This document shows, in pieces, positions 15,870 to 25,000 of a DNA stretch of 40,136 nt. Made by a program: the position numbers and the translations under genes. Location of the stretch: assembly GCA_023511725.1 (NCBI GenBank), contig JAIMAY010000024.1, positions 1 through 40,136 of the forward strand, read 5' to 3'. Origin of the DNA: Alicyclobacillus sp. GTDB lineage: Bacteria > Bacillota > Bacilli > Alicyclobacillales > Alicyclobacillaceae. The notes beneath the pieces were generated by a model. It made no database searches. It was not told the origin of the DNA and saw nothing but the letters and a program-made list of their open reading frames with translations. Positions within the stretch are counted from its first letter, which is position 1, and the number at the start of each line of letters is the position of its first letter.

Positions 15870-16709
15870 GTGGCGTTGGTGTATGCGGCCGTTGCGCCGC
15901 ACGGATCGCAGGCTGTGCCGGCCCTGGCGGGTGGGGACGCGGCTCAGTTCGGCGAGACCGCGGCGGGTTTGAGAGCGATTGCCGAAGGTTTGCGCAATGC
16001 AGCACCGGATACGGTGGTAGTGGCCACGCCACATGGGTTCCGGATCGAACGGATGATTTCCATTTCGACGGCGTCGTATGCTGCGGGAGAGGTGGCGGAC
16101 AACGGCGCGGCCGTCTCAGTGAGAGCCGAGGGGGACCCTGGGTTTGCGAGAAAATGGCTGACTGCCTCGCAGCAAAGGGGTATCCCGGCGGCGGGGGTGA
16201 CATTCGGCACCGCCGAGGGTGAGGCGTCCGTGCTCCCCTTGGACTGGGGGGTTGTGATCCCGTGGTGGTTTTTGGCGGATGCCGGTGTCAGGCCGCGCCT
16301 GGTGGTGGTGACGCCCACGCGTGATGTCGGTCTTGAACCCCTGGTCAAGTTGGGGACCTTGCTCGCCGAGATTGCCGAAGCGGATACTCGGCGTGTGGCG
16401 TTTATCGCGAGCGCGGATCAGGCGCATGCGCATGATGTGAACGGACCATACGGGTACGCGCCGGAGGCCAAGCAGTTTGATGAGGCCGTCGTGGAAGCCG
16501 TGCGCGCCGATGACCTGGAGCGGATCTTGAGCTTCGATGCGGAGTTTGTGGATCGAGCGAAGCCGGACAGCCTGTGGCAGATGGCCATCCTGTGCGGCGT
16601 GCTGCGGCGGGTACCGATGCGAGGCACGTTCCTGAGCTACCAGGCACCTACGTATTTTGGGATGCTGTGTGCGTATTGGTCACCGCGGGAGGGTGTTGCC
16701 GGAGCATGA
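15870..16709 (+). CDS. class III extradiol dioxygenase-type (LigB/MEMO-fold) protein
   Basis: A 279-residue protein of the LigB superfamily. The usual metal-binding histidines are visible: His11 in VAPHGS, His55 in VATPHGF, and the C-terminal SADQAHAHDVNGPYG block, followed by YAPEAKQFDEAV. True members cleave catechol rings with Fe(II); Memo-type relatives have other or unknown roles. No aromatic-degradation genes are near. The GTG start at 15870 is 6 nt after AGGAGGGG; ATG 15864 touches that site and is unlikely. The 3' end overlaps dapF as ATGA, so the two are translated together, which hints at a cell-wall or lysine-linked role rather than catabolism. Confidence 0.8.
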   Translation: MALVYAAVAPHGSQAVPALAGGDAAQFGETAAGLRAIAEGLRNAAPDTVVVATPHGFRIERMISISTASYAAGEVADNGAAVSVRAEGDPGFARKWLTASQQRGIPAAGVTFGTAEGEASVLPLDWGVVIPWWFLADAGVRPRLVVVTPTRDVGLEPLVKLGTLLAEIAEADTRRVAFIASADQAHAHDVNGPYGYAPEAKQFDEAVVEAVRADDLERILSFDAEFVDRAKPDSLWQMAILCGVLRRVPMRGTFLSYQAPTYFGMLCAYWSPREGVAGA

Positions 16710-17548
16710 GGATCGTCAAGATGCACGCGCTTGGCAACAATTACGTGTACGTATCGGAGGCAGATCTGCCATCCGGAGAAGTGGATCTGTCCGCGCTCGC
16801 ACGTCGGCTCAGCGATGTCAGGCGCGGCATCGGGTCGGATGGCATGATCCTGATCGGTCCGTCCGCCGTGGCGGATGTCCGCATGCGGATCTGGAATGCG
16901 GATGGTTCTGAAGCAGAGACCTGCGGCAACGGCCTGCGGTGCGTTGCCAAGTACGCGTTTGAGCGTGGATGGGTGAGGGATCCTGTGTTCCGGATCGAAA
17001 CCAAGGGCGGTATCGTGAAGGCCACCGTGCATACGAATGCCCAGGGGCGCGTGGATACCGTGACGGTCGACATGGGGGTACCGTCGTTTGGGGCCGAGGC
17101 GGTGGGTTATACCGGCCCTGTCGATCCGGCGGAGCCCGCGCTGGCACACGTCCCCGTAGGCCACGCGCAGTGGAGCGGCTGGCTGGTGTCGATGGGCAAT
17201 CCGCACCTCGTGCTGTTCGTAGACGACGCAGCGGCCTTTCCGGTGGCCGAGGTGGGGCCGGTGCTGGAGCGTCATCCGGCGTTCCGGGATCGGGCCAATG
17301 TGGAATTCGTCACGTGCGTCAACGACCATGAGTTGGTGTTTCGGGTGTGGGAACGCGGGTCGGGGATCACATGGGCGTGCGGCACAGGCGCGTGTGCAGC
17401 CGTCGCCGCGGGCATACGGGCGGGGATGCTGGCGGACCGGGTGACGGTGCATTTGCTCGGGGGAGACTTGAACATCGAACAGCGAAACGGCCGCATGGAA
17501 ATGACGGGCGAAGCGGTCGAGGTTTTCGAGGGCGAGTTCCACCTGTGA
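16706..17548 (+). CDS. dapF: diaminopimelate epimerase
   Basis: A 280-residue enzyme interconverting LL- and meso-diaminopimelate for lysine and peptidoglycan. It opens MRIVKMHALGNNYVYV and shows both catalytic cysteines in their motifs: Cys73 in ADGSEAETCGNGLRC and Cys225 in ERGSGITWACGTGAC. MGNPHLVLFV and VEFV also match. The ATG overlaps the stop of the upstream LigB-like gene. No other dap genes are in the window. Confidence 0.95.
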   Translation: MRIVKMHALGNNYVYVSEADLPSGEVDLSALARRLSDVRRGIGSDGMILIGPSAVADVRMRIWNADGSEAETCGNGLRCVAKYAFERGWVRDPVFRIETKGGIVKATVHTNAQGRVDTVTVDMGVPSFGAEAVGYTGPVDPAEPALAHVPVGHAQWSGWLVSMGNPHLVLFVDDAAAFPVAEVGPVLERHPAFRDRANVEFVTCVNDHELVFRVWERGSGITWACGTGACAAVAAGIRAGMLADRVTVHLLGGDLNIEQRNGRMEMTGEAVEVFEGEFHL

Positions 17549-17582
17549 GGGAATGCCATCCTCGGACGCCTGGGCACAGGGC

Positions 17583-18233
17583 TCATGCACCGGGACGCCC
17601 GGCGCGAAGGATGGCCAACCCGACAATCAGCAGCACCCCCGCCACGGCGAGTATGCTGATCAAACCGATGCAGAGCACGAACAGCGTCAGCAATGTGGAC
17701 CCCAACCAGATCCAGGCTGCGCGGGCGTGGCCGCAGTGGAATGTGACGCTATAGGCGTGCGTCAAAAGCCAGGCGGCCCACAGCAGGGACAGTGCGGTCA
17801 AGACCCATGCCCACGGCGTCAGATTGGAGAGGCTTACGCCCACGGCGGCGGGTACGACCAGCGCCAATACCGTGGTCCACGCATTGAGCAACCGAAGCCG
17901 TCGGCCTCTCACCTTAAACAGGTGGATGACCATCGTGTGGTTGACGAGCGTGAAGAGACGAAGTGCACCATAGCTCACGGGGACAGCGCCGGCCAGACCG
18001 ACAAGCAGCGCGAGGATGCGCGCCCAGGCCGGTGCTTCGTGAACCCACGGCAGATGCATGAGGCGTGGCAACAGGGCCGCGGTGAGGAGCGCGACCGACC
18101 AAGCCGTCGCAAGGGCGCTGCGCCGCGGGGCGGTCTCCAAAGGAATATCCAGGGTTTCGTCGATCACGGCCACGCCCTCGCGCAGCCGCATCAACACAGA
18201 CCAGTAGTCGCCGTATGTCGATAGTTGCGGCAT
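17583..18233 (-). CDS. Yip1-like polytopic membrane protein
   Basis: A 216-residue protein. After a 45-residue cytoplasmic N-terminus come about five hydrophobic helices (for example ILALLVGLAGAVPVSYGALRLF, AWVLTALSLLWAAWLL, LLTLFVLCIGLISILAVAGVLL). The overall pattern resembles bacterial Yip1-domain proteins of unknown function; this is a weak assignment. The start at 18233 has GAGAGGT upstream. The much longer frame reaching 18581 is spurious, since it runs antisense into the Nudix gene. Confidence 0.65.
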   Translation of the reverse strand: MPQLSTYGDYWSVLMRLREGVAVIDETLDIPLETAPRRSALATAWSVALLTAALLPRLMHLPWVHEAPAWARILALLVGLAGAVPVSYGALRLFTLVNHTMVIHLFKVRGRRLRLLNAWTTVLALVVPAAVGVSLSNLTPWAWVLTALSLLWAAWLLTHAYSVTFHCGHARAAWIWLGSTLLTLFVLCIGLISILAVAGVLLIVGLAILRAGRPGA

Positions 18234-18304
18234 GGGTTGAACCTCTCTTCTCAGTGCTTGCGTCACCATAGTATCACGCATCACGAACAGACGGAGGTGG
18301 CGGA

Positions 18305-18985
18305 ATGAACGTACCCATCCGCCCGGCGGCCACGTTGCTCCTTGTGCGCGACGGTGCGTCGGGTGTGGAGGTTCTGCTCGTGCAGCGCGCGCGGACGATG
18401 CGCTTTCTACCCGGTTACATTGCGTTTCCCGGCGGGGCTGTGAGCGCGGAGGATGAACGCTTGGTGGAGCGGTATGCCATCGGTCGGCCGATGGCTGCGC
18501 AGGCGGCCGACGATGACAGGTTTGCGGTGGCGGCACTGCGCGAGACCGCGGAGGAGATTGGATGGCTGTGTGCACTGGCATCGCCAGACGGGCCTGAGGA
18601 CAGGCCGCTGACGAGAGACGAACAGTGCATCCTCCTGCAGGATGATCACGAGATCACGACCTGGCTGGACCGCGAGCGCCTGCGCTTTGATCTGCGGCAC
18701 CTGCGGTTCGTGGGACGATGGGTGACGCCCCCATCACAGCCGGCACGTTTCGACACCCGCTTCTTCGTGTACGCCGCGAGACATGTGACCCATCCCCAGA
18801 TCAGCCGTCAGGAGTTGGCGGCAGCTCTGTGGCGCGGCGCCCGGGAGACGTTGGCGGACGTCGAATCGGGGCGTCTCCAGGCCGTTCGGCCCACCGTGGC
18901 CATGCTGCGCGGCTTGGCGCGCTGTGCCACGGTGGCCGAGGTGATGGATAGCCTTGACGTACCCGGACCGCCTCCCGTACCGTGA
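18305..18985 (+). CDS. Nudix hydrolase
   Basis: A 226-residue protein with the N-terminal pattern AATLLLVRDGASGVEVLLVQRA, then FLPGYIAFPGGAVSAEDE and the helix AALRETAEEIGWL, giving a Nudix box with a long insertion between the Gly and the RETAEEIG part. This layout resembles the NUDT19/CoA-diphosphatase branch, so a CoA-type or other nucleotide diphosphate substrate is possible. The ATG follows GGAGGTGGCGGA. Divergent from the Yip1-like gene (71 nt between starts) and convergent with the MBL gene. Confidence 0.85.
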   Translation: MNVPIRPAATLLLVRDGASGVEVLLVQRARTMRFLPGYIAFPGGAVSAEDERLVERYAIGRPMAAQAADDDRFAVAALRETAEEIGWLCALASPDGPEDRPLTRDEQCILLQDDHEITTWLDRERLRFDLRHLRFVGRWVTPPSQPARFDTRFFVYAARHVTHPQISRQELAAALWRGARETLADVESGRLQAVRPTVAMLRGLARCATVAEVMDSLDVPGPPPVP

Positions 18986-19022
18986 TGCGCGTGTCGGTGC
19001 AGCGCGTCTTCCGTTGTCCGGG

Positions 19023-19889
19023 TCAGGAAACGGTGTACGTGAAGCTGTGCTGGACAGGATCCCAGGACCGCCTCACCGCGCCGACGTCCAATAGCCGGAG
19101 CAGGTGTGCCTGCACCGTGCGTTGGGCCACAAATTCCGCACCCGCGGCGAGCTGCCCCGCATAGAGAGCGCGCGAGATGTCCCGCACCGTCAGCGGTCGC
19201 TGATGCAGAAGTTGCAGGATCTGCTCCTCCCGCATGGCGCGCCGTTGCCTCAGGGCGGCGGCGGCCTGCGCCACGTTGGGGAGCGGATCGCCATGACCGG
19301 GACCGGCCTGCACATCCCGAAGCGTTTTCAAATGCTCCAACGTGTGAAAATATGCTTCCATGTGCCCGTCCGGCGGTCCAACCCACACCGTTCCATCTCC
19401 CGATAGATTGTCTCCCACCAACACGAGCTGATCTGATTCCACCCACACGTGCAGGTGCCCGTGGGTATGCCCCGGTGCATGCCACAGGTGCACGGCCAAG
19501 GTGCCGACCGCCATCTGTCTGGGTGCCTCGGTCCAAGCCACATGGGCCGGCAGGCGCACGCCATCGAGCCGATGGATGTAGAGGGGAGGTGCCTCGCGTG
19601 CGAGGTCCGTGTGTGCCAGGGGCGCGAGGCCGTCAACGTGGTCCGCGTGGTAATGCGTCGCGATCACGGCCTGGATCCGTTGCACGCCCATCGCCATGAG
19701 CCACTCGCACAGGGCCGAGCGGATCTGGGCATCGGCGGACCCCAGGTCCACCACCGCTGCGCAGCCCCCGTCGACGATGACGTAGGTGTTGGTCGCGCTG
19801 GCCGGAGGAAGGGTCCGGGTCGGGATGGGAATGCGCCACACATGCGGTGTCATGCGCTCAGGATTGAACGATGTCATGGAGGAGGTCAT
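19023..19889 (-). CDS. MBL-fold metallo-hydrolase with C-terminal winged helix (LACTB2-like)
   Basis: A 288-residue metallo-beta-lactamase-fold protein. Zinc ligands are in ATHYHADHVDG (residues 79-84), HAPGHTHGH (His141), VGDN (Asp160) and a later GPGHGDP. The C-terminal 80 residues (REEQILQLLHQRPLTVRDISRALY...VQAHLLRLLDVGAVRR) look like a winged helix, as in the LACTB2-like subgroup. The substrate is unknown; thioesters and RNA are used by relatives. The start at 19889 has AAAGGATG about 9 nt upstream; the frame is open to 20093 without support. Confidence 0.85.
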   Translation of the reverse strand: MTSSMTSFNPERMTPHVWRIPIPTRTLPPASATNTYVIVDGGCAAVVDLGSADAQIRSALCEWLMAMGVQRIQAVIATHYHADHVDGLAPLAHTDLAREAPPLYIHRLDGVRLPAHVAWTEAPRQMAVGTLAVHLWHAPGHTHGHLHVWVESDQLVLVGDNLSGDGTVWVGPPDGHMEAYFHTLEHLKTLRDVQAGPGHGDPLPNVAQAAAALRQRRAMREEQILQLLHQRPLTVRDISRALYAGQLAAGAEFVAQRTVQAHLLRLLDVGAVRRSWDPVQHSFTYTVS

Positions 19890-20034
19890 GCCGGCATCAT
19901 CCTTTCGCCGTGATCGGCACGGCACAATCTCATGGTAGGCGGAGGCAGAAGCGGCGTCAACGTGATGTGGGAGTGACATGGACAGGAGCCGGGCCACTAT
20001 GATGCATTGACACACGCTGAGGAGGTCGATGCAT

Positions 20035-20565
20035 GTGGCGGAACTGGCGCGCGGATTGTGGACGGAAGTATTGCGTCCGCTTTCGGTGAGCATCTACGGT
20101 GAGCAGGTGTTCTGCTCCATCACGACGGAGATGAAGTGGCTGCCGCCCTTCCGGGATGACGCTGACCTGACCGCTCTCCATCGGGAGAACTACGAAACCA
20201 GCTACCACCGGAACACTGCGGCAGGGAATCTCACGCGACTGATCTGGCAGCAGGCGCAGGCGCGCACGCCGTCCAAACGGCTCGTGCTGGTGACGGTCGA
20301 GTGCTTGCTCGAGGCGCGCGAACACGACAGGCGTGCGGCGCAGCATCTTCAGGCGCTGGCGCAGCGAGCGGATGGGCACCGGTCGTGGACGGACGCTGCG
20401 TTGCGTTGGCACGAGCACCGTACCCAGTGGCTGAGGCGCGCAATGCGAACCCTCCGTCGGGGGATTCCCGCAGACTGGTGGGAGGAAGGCAAGGCGTGGA
20501 TGGAGCCCTCGGGCCAGACGGGAGAAACAGACGACGGTCGCGGCTTGGGCAGCGCTGCACTATAA
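20035..20565 (+). CDS. conserved-looking hypothetical protein
   Basis: About 176 residues, not recognised. It is soluble and charged, with predicted helices rich in Arg, Gln and Ala (REHDRRAAQHLQALAQRA, LRWHEHRTQWLRRAMRTL) and a tryptophan-containing end (IPADWWEEGKAWMEPSG). GTG 20035 is 8 nt after GGAGGT; ATG 20029 is only 2 nt away from it and less likely. It lies divergent to the MBL gene and 42 nt before the HAD phosphatase gene, with which it may be cotranscribed. Confidence 0.65.
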   Translation: MAELARGLWTEVLRPLSVSIYGEQVFCSITTEMKWLPPFRDDADLTALHRENYETSYHRNTAAGNLTRLIWQQAQARTPSKRLVLVTVECLLEAREHDRRAAQHLQALAQRADGHRSWTDAALRWHEHRTQWLRRAMRTLRRGIPADWWEEGKAWMEPSGQTGETDDGRGLGSAAL

Positions 20566-20566
20566 T
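20561..20566 (+). promoter_or_regulatory. consensus -10 box ahead of the HAD phosphatase gene
   Basis: TATAAT, 41 nt upstream of the start codon and overlapping the previous stop codon. No convincing -35 lies 16-18 nt upstream, so it may be coincidental. Confidence 0.35.
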
Positions 20567-20607
20567 GGAGTCCGCAGCATCGAAGAGCATGCGGGAGGTT
20601 GCGGACG

Positions 20608-21408
20608 ATGAGGATGAAGATATGGGCTGCACACCGCTGGCGACTGGCTTTGCTCGACCTCGACGGCACGCTCTATCAAGGCTCTCAGGCGGTGCCGGGG
20701 GCGGATGCGTTCGTCGAGCGCCTGCGGATCTCCGGGGTGCAGCCCGTCTTCTTTACCAACAATGCCACGCGCACACCTCAGCAGGTCGCGGACAAGCTGG
20801 GCTCTCTGGGCATCAAGGCGCATCCAGAGGAAGTGTGCACGTCGGCCCAGGCTGCCGCGGACTGGCTCAGGCAGCATGTCGATCCGGACAAGGGCATTGT
20901 GTACATCGGCATGGATGGTGTGGAGGCCGCGCTGCAAGAGGCGGGGATGAGGCACGCGCACGTGCGATCCTGGCATCCAGACGATTTCCAGCCGGGGGCC
21001 GCGGTCATGGGGCTGGATACCTCCGTCACGTACGCGGATCTCGCGGTGTTCTGCCGCGTGGTCGTCGGACTTCGTCGCTTTGTATTGACGAATCCAGACG
21101 TGGCCCTGCCGGGCGATGGCGGACTTCAGCCAGGCAACGGTGCTTTCGGCCGTCTCGTCGAGGCGGTGACCGGGGTGGGGCCGGTGGTCACGGGTAAGCC
21201 TGAACCGTACTTTGTGGATTACGCGCTACGGCGGTTTGGCGCTGCTCGAGACGAGGTGGTGCTGATTGGGGATAATCCGAGGACGGACATCGCGCTCGGC
21301 AAGCGCTGCGGCGTGCACACCATTCGGGTGCGCACCGGCCTGGGCGCGTGGGTGGCTTCGTCGGAAGACGAAGCGGACTGGGTCGTCGACAGCGTGGCGG
21401 ATCTGTAA
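20608..21408 (+). CDS. HAD-IIA sugar-phosphatase family hydrolase (NagD-like)
   Basis: A 266-residue HAD phosphatase. Motif I is LLDLDGTLYQGSQAVPGA, motif II FFTNNATRTPQQV, the C2 cap lies between GLDTSVTYADLAVF and LTNPDVALPGDGGLQPGNGAF, and motifs III/IV are TGKPEPYF and IGDNPRTDIALGKRCG. This is the standard NagD/AraL/p-nitrophenylphosphatase pattern; the likely job is removing phosphate from small sugar or overflow metabolites. ATG 20608 lies 9 nt after GGGAGG. The nrdR operon follows, with its own promoter. Confidence 0.9.
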   Translation: MRMKIWAAHRWRLALLDLDGTLYQGSQAVPGADAFVERLRISGVQPVFFTNNATRTPQQVADKLGSLGIKAHPEEVCTSAQAAADWLRQHVDPDKGIVYIGMDGVEAALQEAGMRHAHVRSWHPDDFQPGAAVMGLDTSVTYADLAVFCRVVVGLRRFVLTNPDVALPGDGGLQPGNGAFGRLVEAVTGVGPVVTGKPEPYFVDYALRRFGAARDEVVLIGDNPRTDIALGKRCGVHTIRVRTGLGAWVASSEDEADWVVDSVADL

Positions 21409-21471
21409 CGCCCGGCGCGAGTTGGCAGCGGATGCCAATCCCTCAATTCTATTGGCCTCGCTGGCACAGGC

Positions 21472-21500
21472 TTGCTAGACACAGATCTAGTGTGTATAAT
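21472..21500 (+). promoter_or_regulatory. sigma-A promoter of the nrdR-nrdJ operon
   Basis: TTGCTA (21472-21477), 17-nt spacer, TATAAT (21495-21500). The expected start is near 21507, leaving a leader of about 75 nt before nrdR. Confidence 0.75.
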
Positions 21501-21536
21501 GGCGATGTGCCTCGGGCTCAACACTACATATAGTAG
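21479..21536 (+). promoter_or_regulatory. probable pair of NrdR boxes
   Basis: ACACTACATATAGTAG (21521-21536) fits the NrdR consensus acaCwAtATaTwGtgt well on its left and central parts. ACACAGATCTAGTGT (21479-21493) is a weaker partner, one base short of the consensus length. They lie about 42 bp apart, four helical turns, one within the promoter spacer and one just after the start. This suits cooperative repression and NrdR autoregulation. Confidence 0.6.
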
Positions 21537-21583
21537 CCTGTACACAAAGCCTGACGTTGCGCCGGATGAGAGGCGATGCAGCG

Positions 21584-22087
21584 ATGAGATGCCCGTACTG
21601 TCAGGCCGAGGATTCACGCGTTCTGGAGTCGCGCACTGGGGATGATGGCACGACCATCCGAAGGCGGCGGGAGTGTACCAATCCTGCGTGCGGCAGGAGG
21701 TTCACCACCTATGAGCGCGTGGAGCAGCGGCCGTTGATGGTGGTCAAGAAGGACGCCAAGCGGGAAGAGTTCTCACGGGAGAAGTTGTACCGCGGAATGA
21801 TGAAGGCGTGTGAGAAGCGCCCAATCTCGGTTGATCAGTTGGAGGCCGTGGTGGACCGGATCGAGCGCTCCCTCCGCTTGGAGTACGAGCGCGAGGTGCC
21901 ATCGTCCGTGATTGGCGAGCGCGTGATGGACGAGCTGCGCGCACTGGATGGTGTCGCCTATGTGCGGTTTGCCAGCGTGTACCGAGAATTCCGGGACGTC
22001 GAGACGCTGGCGCGCGAGGTGCTGGCTTTGCTCAAGGAAGCGCCGGGGCAGAAGTCAAATGATTCCGTCGACGAGGCGCGGGGGTGA
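21584..22087 (+). CDS. nrdR: transcriptional repressor NrdR
   Basis: A 167-residue repressor of ribonucleotide reductase genes: zinc ribbon (MRCPYCQAEDSRVLESR) then an ATP-cone (PLMVVKKDAKREEFSREKLYRGM...) that senses ATP/dATP. The second zinc pair is C-x4-C (CTNPAC, Cys31/Cys36), two residues longer than the C-x2-C I expect in this family. RRRREC and RRFTTYERVE around it are canonical. ATG 21584 is chosen because the protein then begins exactly at the family's MRCPYC. Four nucleotides separate it from nrdJ, so an operon is certain. Confidence 0.95.
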   Translation: MRCPYCQAEDSRVLESRTGDDGTTIRRRRECTNPACGRRFTTYERVEQRPLMVVKKDAKREEFSREKLYRGMMKACEKRPISVDQLEAVVDRIERSLRLEYEREVPSSVIGERVMDELRALDGVAYVRFASVYREFRDVETLAREVLALLKEAPGQKSNDSVDEARG

Positions 22088-22091
22088 CAGG

Positions 22092-25000
22092 ATGGCGGTC
22101 AAAGCGGACGAAACGATGCTGCCGTTCACCGAAGAGGACAAGCTGGGCGTGACGGGCGAGCGGATCCTGGCGGACCGGTATCTGCTCAAGGACGTTCAGA
22201 AGACGTCGCTGGCTCCAGGGTCGCTGGTGGTGGCGGTGCTGGACAAAAAGCGGGCGTATCACGAACTGGCGCGAGTCGTGGATGTGGACGAGAATGAAAA
22301 GCGTGTGACCGTGGAACTCAAGGATGGCACACGTGAGGTGCTGCCCTACCACCAGGTGGATGTGCTGCTGGAGACATCGCCGAAACAGATGTGGCGCAGA
22401 ATCGCCAAGGGTGCGGCGGCCGTAACGAAGGATCCGGCGTACTGGGAAGAGCGTTTTTACCAACTTCAGAACCGCTGGCGATACGTCCCCGGTGGCCGGA
22501 TCAACGCGTCCTTGGGAACCGGCATGCGGACGACCAGCTACAACTGCTTTGTCATCCCCAATGTGGGGCCGACGATGCGTGATTACGCCGAGTCGTTCGG
22601 CCAGACGCTGGAGATTCAGGCGCGTTCCGGCGGTGTGGGCATGAACCTGTCGCGCATCCCGCCGCAGGGCACCCTTGTACCCATATCGACGACGCCGCGT
22701 AAGCAGGAGTTGCAGCTGGTGCTAGATGTGTGGCACGCGGATCTGCCCGAGTTCCTGCAGATGGATTATCCGAACAGCACCAAGGTGGTGCGCGTCAATC
22801 GCGACTTTCTGCGCGCGGTGGAGGAAGGCACGCCGTGGCGATTCGGATTTCCGGATACCACCACACCGGGGTACGACGACATCTGGAATGGATCGCTGGA
22901 GGATTGGCTCGCGCAGGGGCTGCCTGTGCAATGGTCCGATCCGGTCGATGCCCGCAAACTGTATGACGACATCCTGCACAGCGGCGCACTGGTGCTGTCC
23001 GAGGTGGTGGGCACCATCCTGTGCCCCGGTGACCAGCGCAGCACCATCGCTTCGACCCTCGGGGACATGTGGGAACGCATGTACGAGGGGAAGCGTGTGG
23101 CCATCCTGCTGTCTTCGCTGCGTCCGCGCTACAGCTACGTTCGTGGCGTGAACGGGCGCAGCTCCGGGGCGTACTCGTGGGGACTGCTGTACGACAAAGG
23201 GAATCAGGTGTACGGCGATGGCTTTGGCCCGGTCGGCGTGGGCGAGATCATGAGCGTCGGCTGTCAACTGACGCTGCAAGGCGGATCGCGGCGTGGTGCT
23301 TTGATGCTGATCCTCAATGACCGCCACGCGGACGTTTTGAAGTTCATTCGTTGTAAGCAGGTGGACGGCGTCATCACCGGTGCCAACATCTCTGTCGGTA
23401 TCTCCGAGGCGTTCATGGCAGCCAAGGAACGCGGTGAAGCGTGGCAGATCGGGTATGTGCCGGCGGCATATGTGAATGAGTTCGATGGAGATTTCGAACG
23501 GTGGATGGAGGCTGGAAAACCGTTCGAAGTCACGCAGACTTTGCGTGCGGACGAACTGTGGGATGAGTTGGTGTTGTCCGCATGGAAGTCGGCGGAGCCC
23601 GGTGTGGTCTTCCTGGATCGGGCGAATCGCCTGAGCAATTCATGGTATTTTAATCCATTGGTGGCAACTAATCCGTGTGGAGAGCAACCTCTGCCGGCCA
23701 ACGGCATCTGTAACCTGGGCGCTGTGGTGTTGAGCAAGTTCGCCGCTGGATTCGAGGACAGTGGAGAGCGGATCGAATTCCAAGACAAGGAGAAGGAAGC
23801 CTACATCCGCGGATGGTTGCGCCGCTACTTCGATGAGGAGCGAACGGAGTTTCTTCTGCACCACGTCCGGTGGGAGGAGCTCGAGCAGACGACGCGCACG
23901 GGTTTGCGTTTCCAGGATGCTGTGATTGACGCGACCTACTACCCGTTTGAGGAGAACCGCGAGAATCAGATGCGCGAGCGGCGCGTCGGCCTAGGCATCA
24001 TGGGCTTGCATGATCTGCTCATCTACTGCGGCATTCGCTACGGGTCGGAGGAATCGGTGAAATTCATCGATGTGCTGATCGGCCTGATGGCGGAATGGTG
24101 CTATCTCGAGTCGGTGGAGTTGGCCAAGGAGAATGGACCGTTCCCTGCGTTTGACGCGGAGAAGTTCCTGAGTTCGGGGTATATGCGTCAGATGGCGGCG
24201 GAACGTCCCCACGTGGCCGAGGCCATCCGCCAGCATGGCGTGCGGAATGTCACCACGATGACGGTGGCGCCCACGGGGACCACGGGAACGATGATTGGCT
24301 GCTCGACAGGGTGCGAACCATACTACGCGTGGTCGTACTATCGAAACTCTCGCCTCGGGCTGTTCGAGGAACGGGCGGCCATCGTCGACGAGTACTACGC
24401 GACGCACCCGGAGGCGACCGAATTGCCGCCGTACTTTGTGACCGCGATGGAACTGACGCCGGAGGAACATGTGCGTGTACAGGCGGCGTTGCAACGGTGG
24501 ATTGATGCATCCATCTCCAAGACCTGTAACGCACCAAATTCGTACACGGTGGAAGACACCAAACGCCTGTACAACCTGGCGTACGAACTTGGTTGCAAGG
24601 GCATCACCATTTATCGCGACGGGTCCCGGTCGGAGCAGGTGCTGTCGCTCAAAAAAGACGAGGATCAGGGCCAGGGGCATACCGGTGAGACGGCGGAGCC
24701 CGTGCAGCAGGCGGCAGCAACACTGGCCAGCAAGGTCAGCCAGGAAGGGTGCACGTACGTCAAACGGCGGCGGCCGGATGTGCTGTACGGCGCAACGTAC
24801 CGCAAGGAAACGCCGCTCGGAAAAGCGTACATCACCATCAACGATGACCCGGAGGAGCACTTGGCGTTTGAGATGTTCGTCAACATCGGTAAGGCCGGAA
24901 GTGATGTCTATGCCGCCAACGAGGCGCTGGGGCGGGCCATCACGCTGTATCTGCGCGACTCGCGTAACCCCAACAAGGAAGCGGAGTTGGTGAAGCACTT

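Noticed and set aside
20007-20012. TTGACA before the gene at 20035
   Set aside because: Too close to the ribosome binding site for a -10 to follow; a GTGACA/TATGAT pair upstream has a 19-nt spacer and was also not called.
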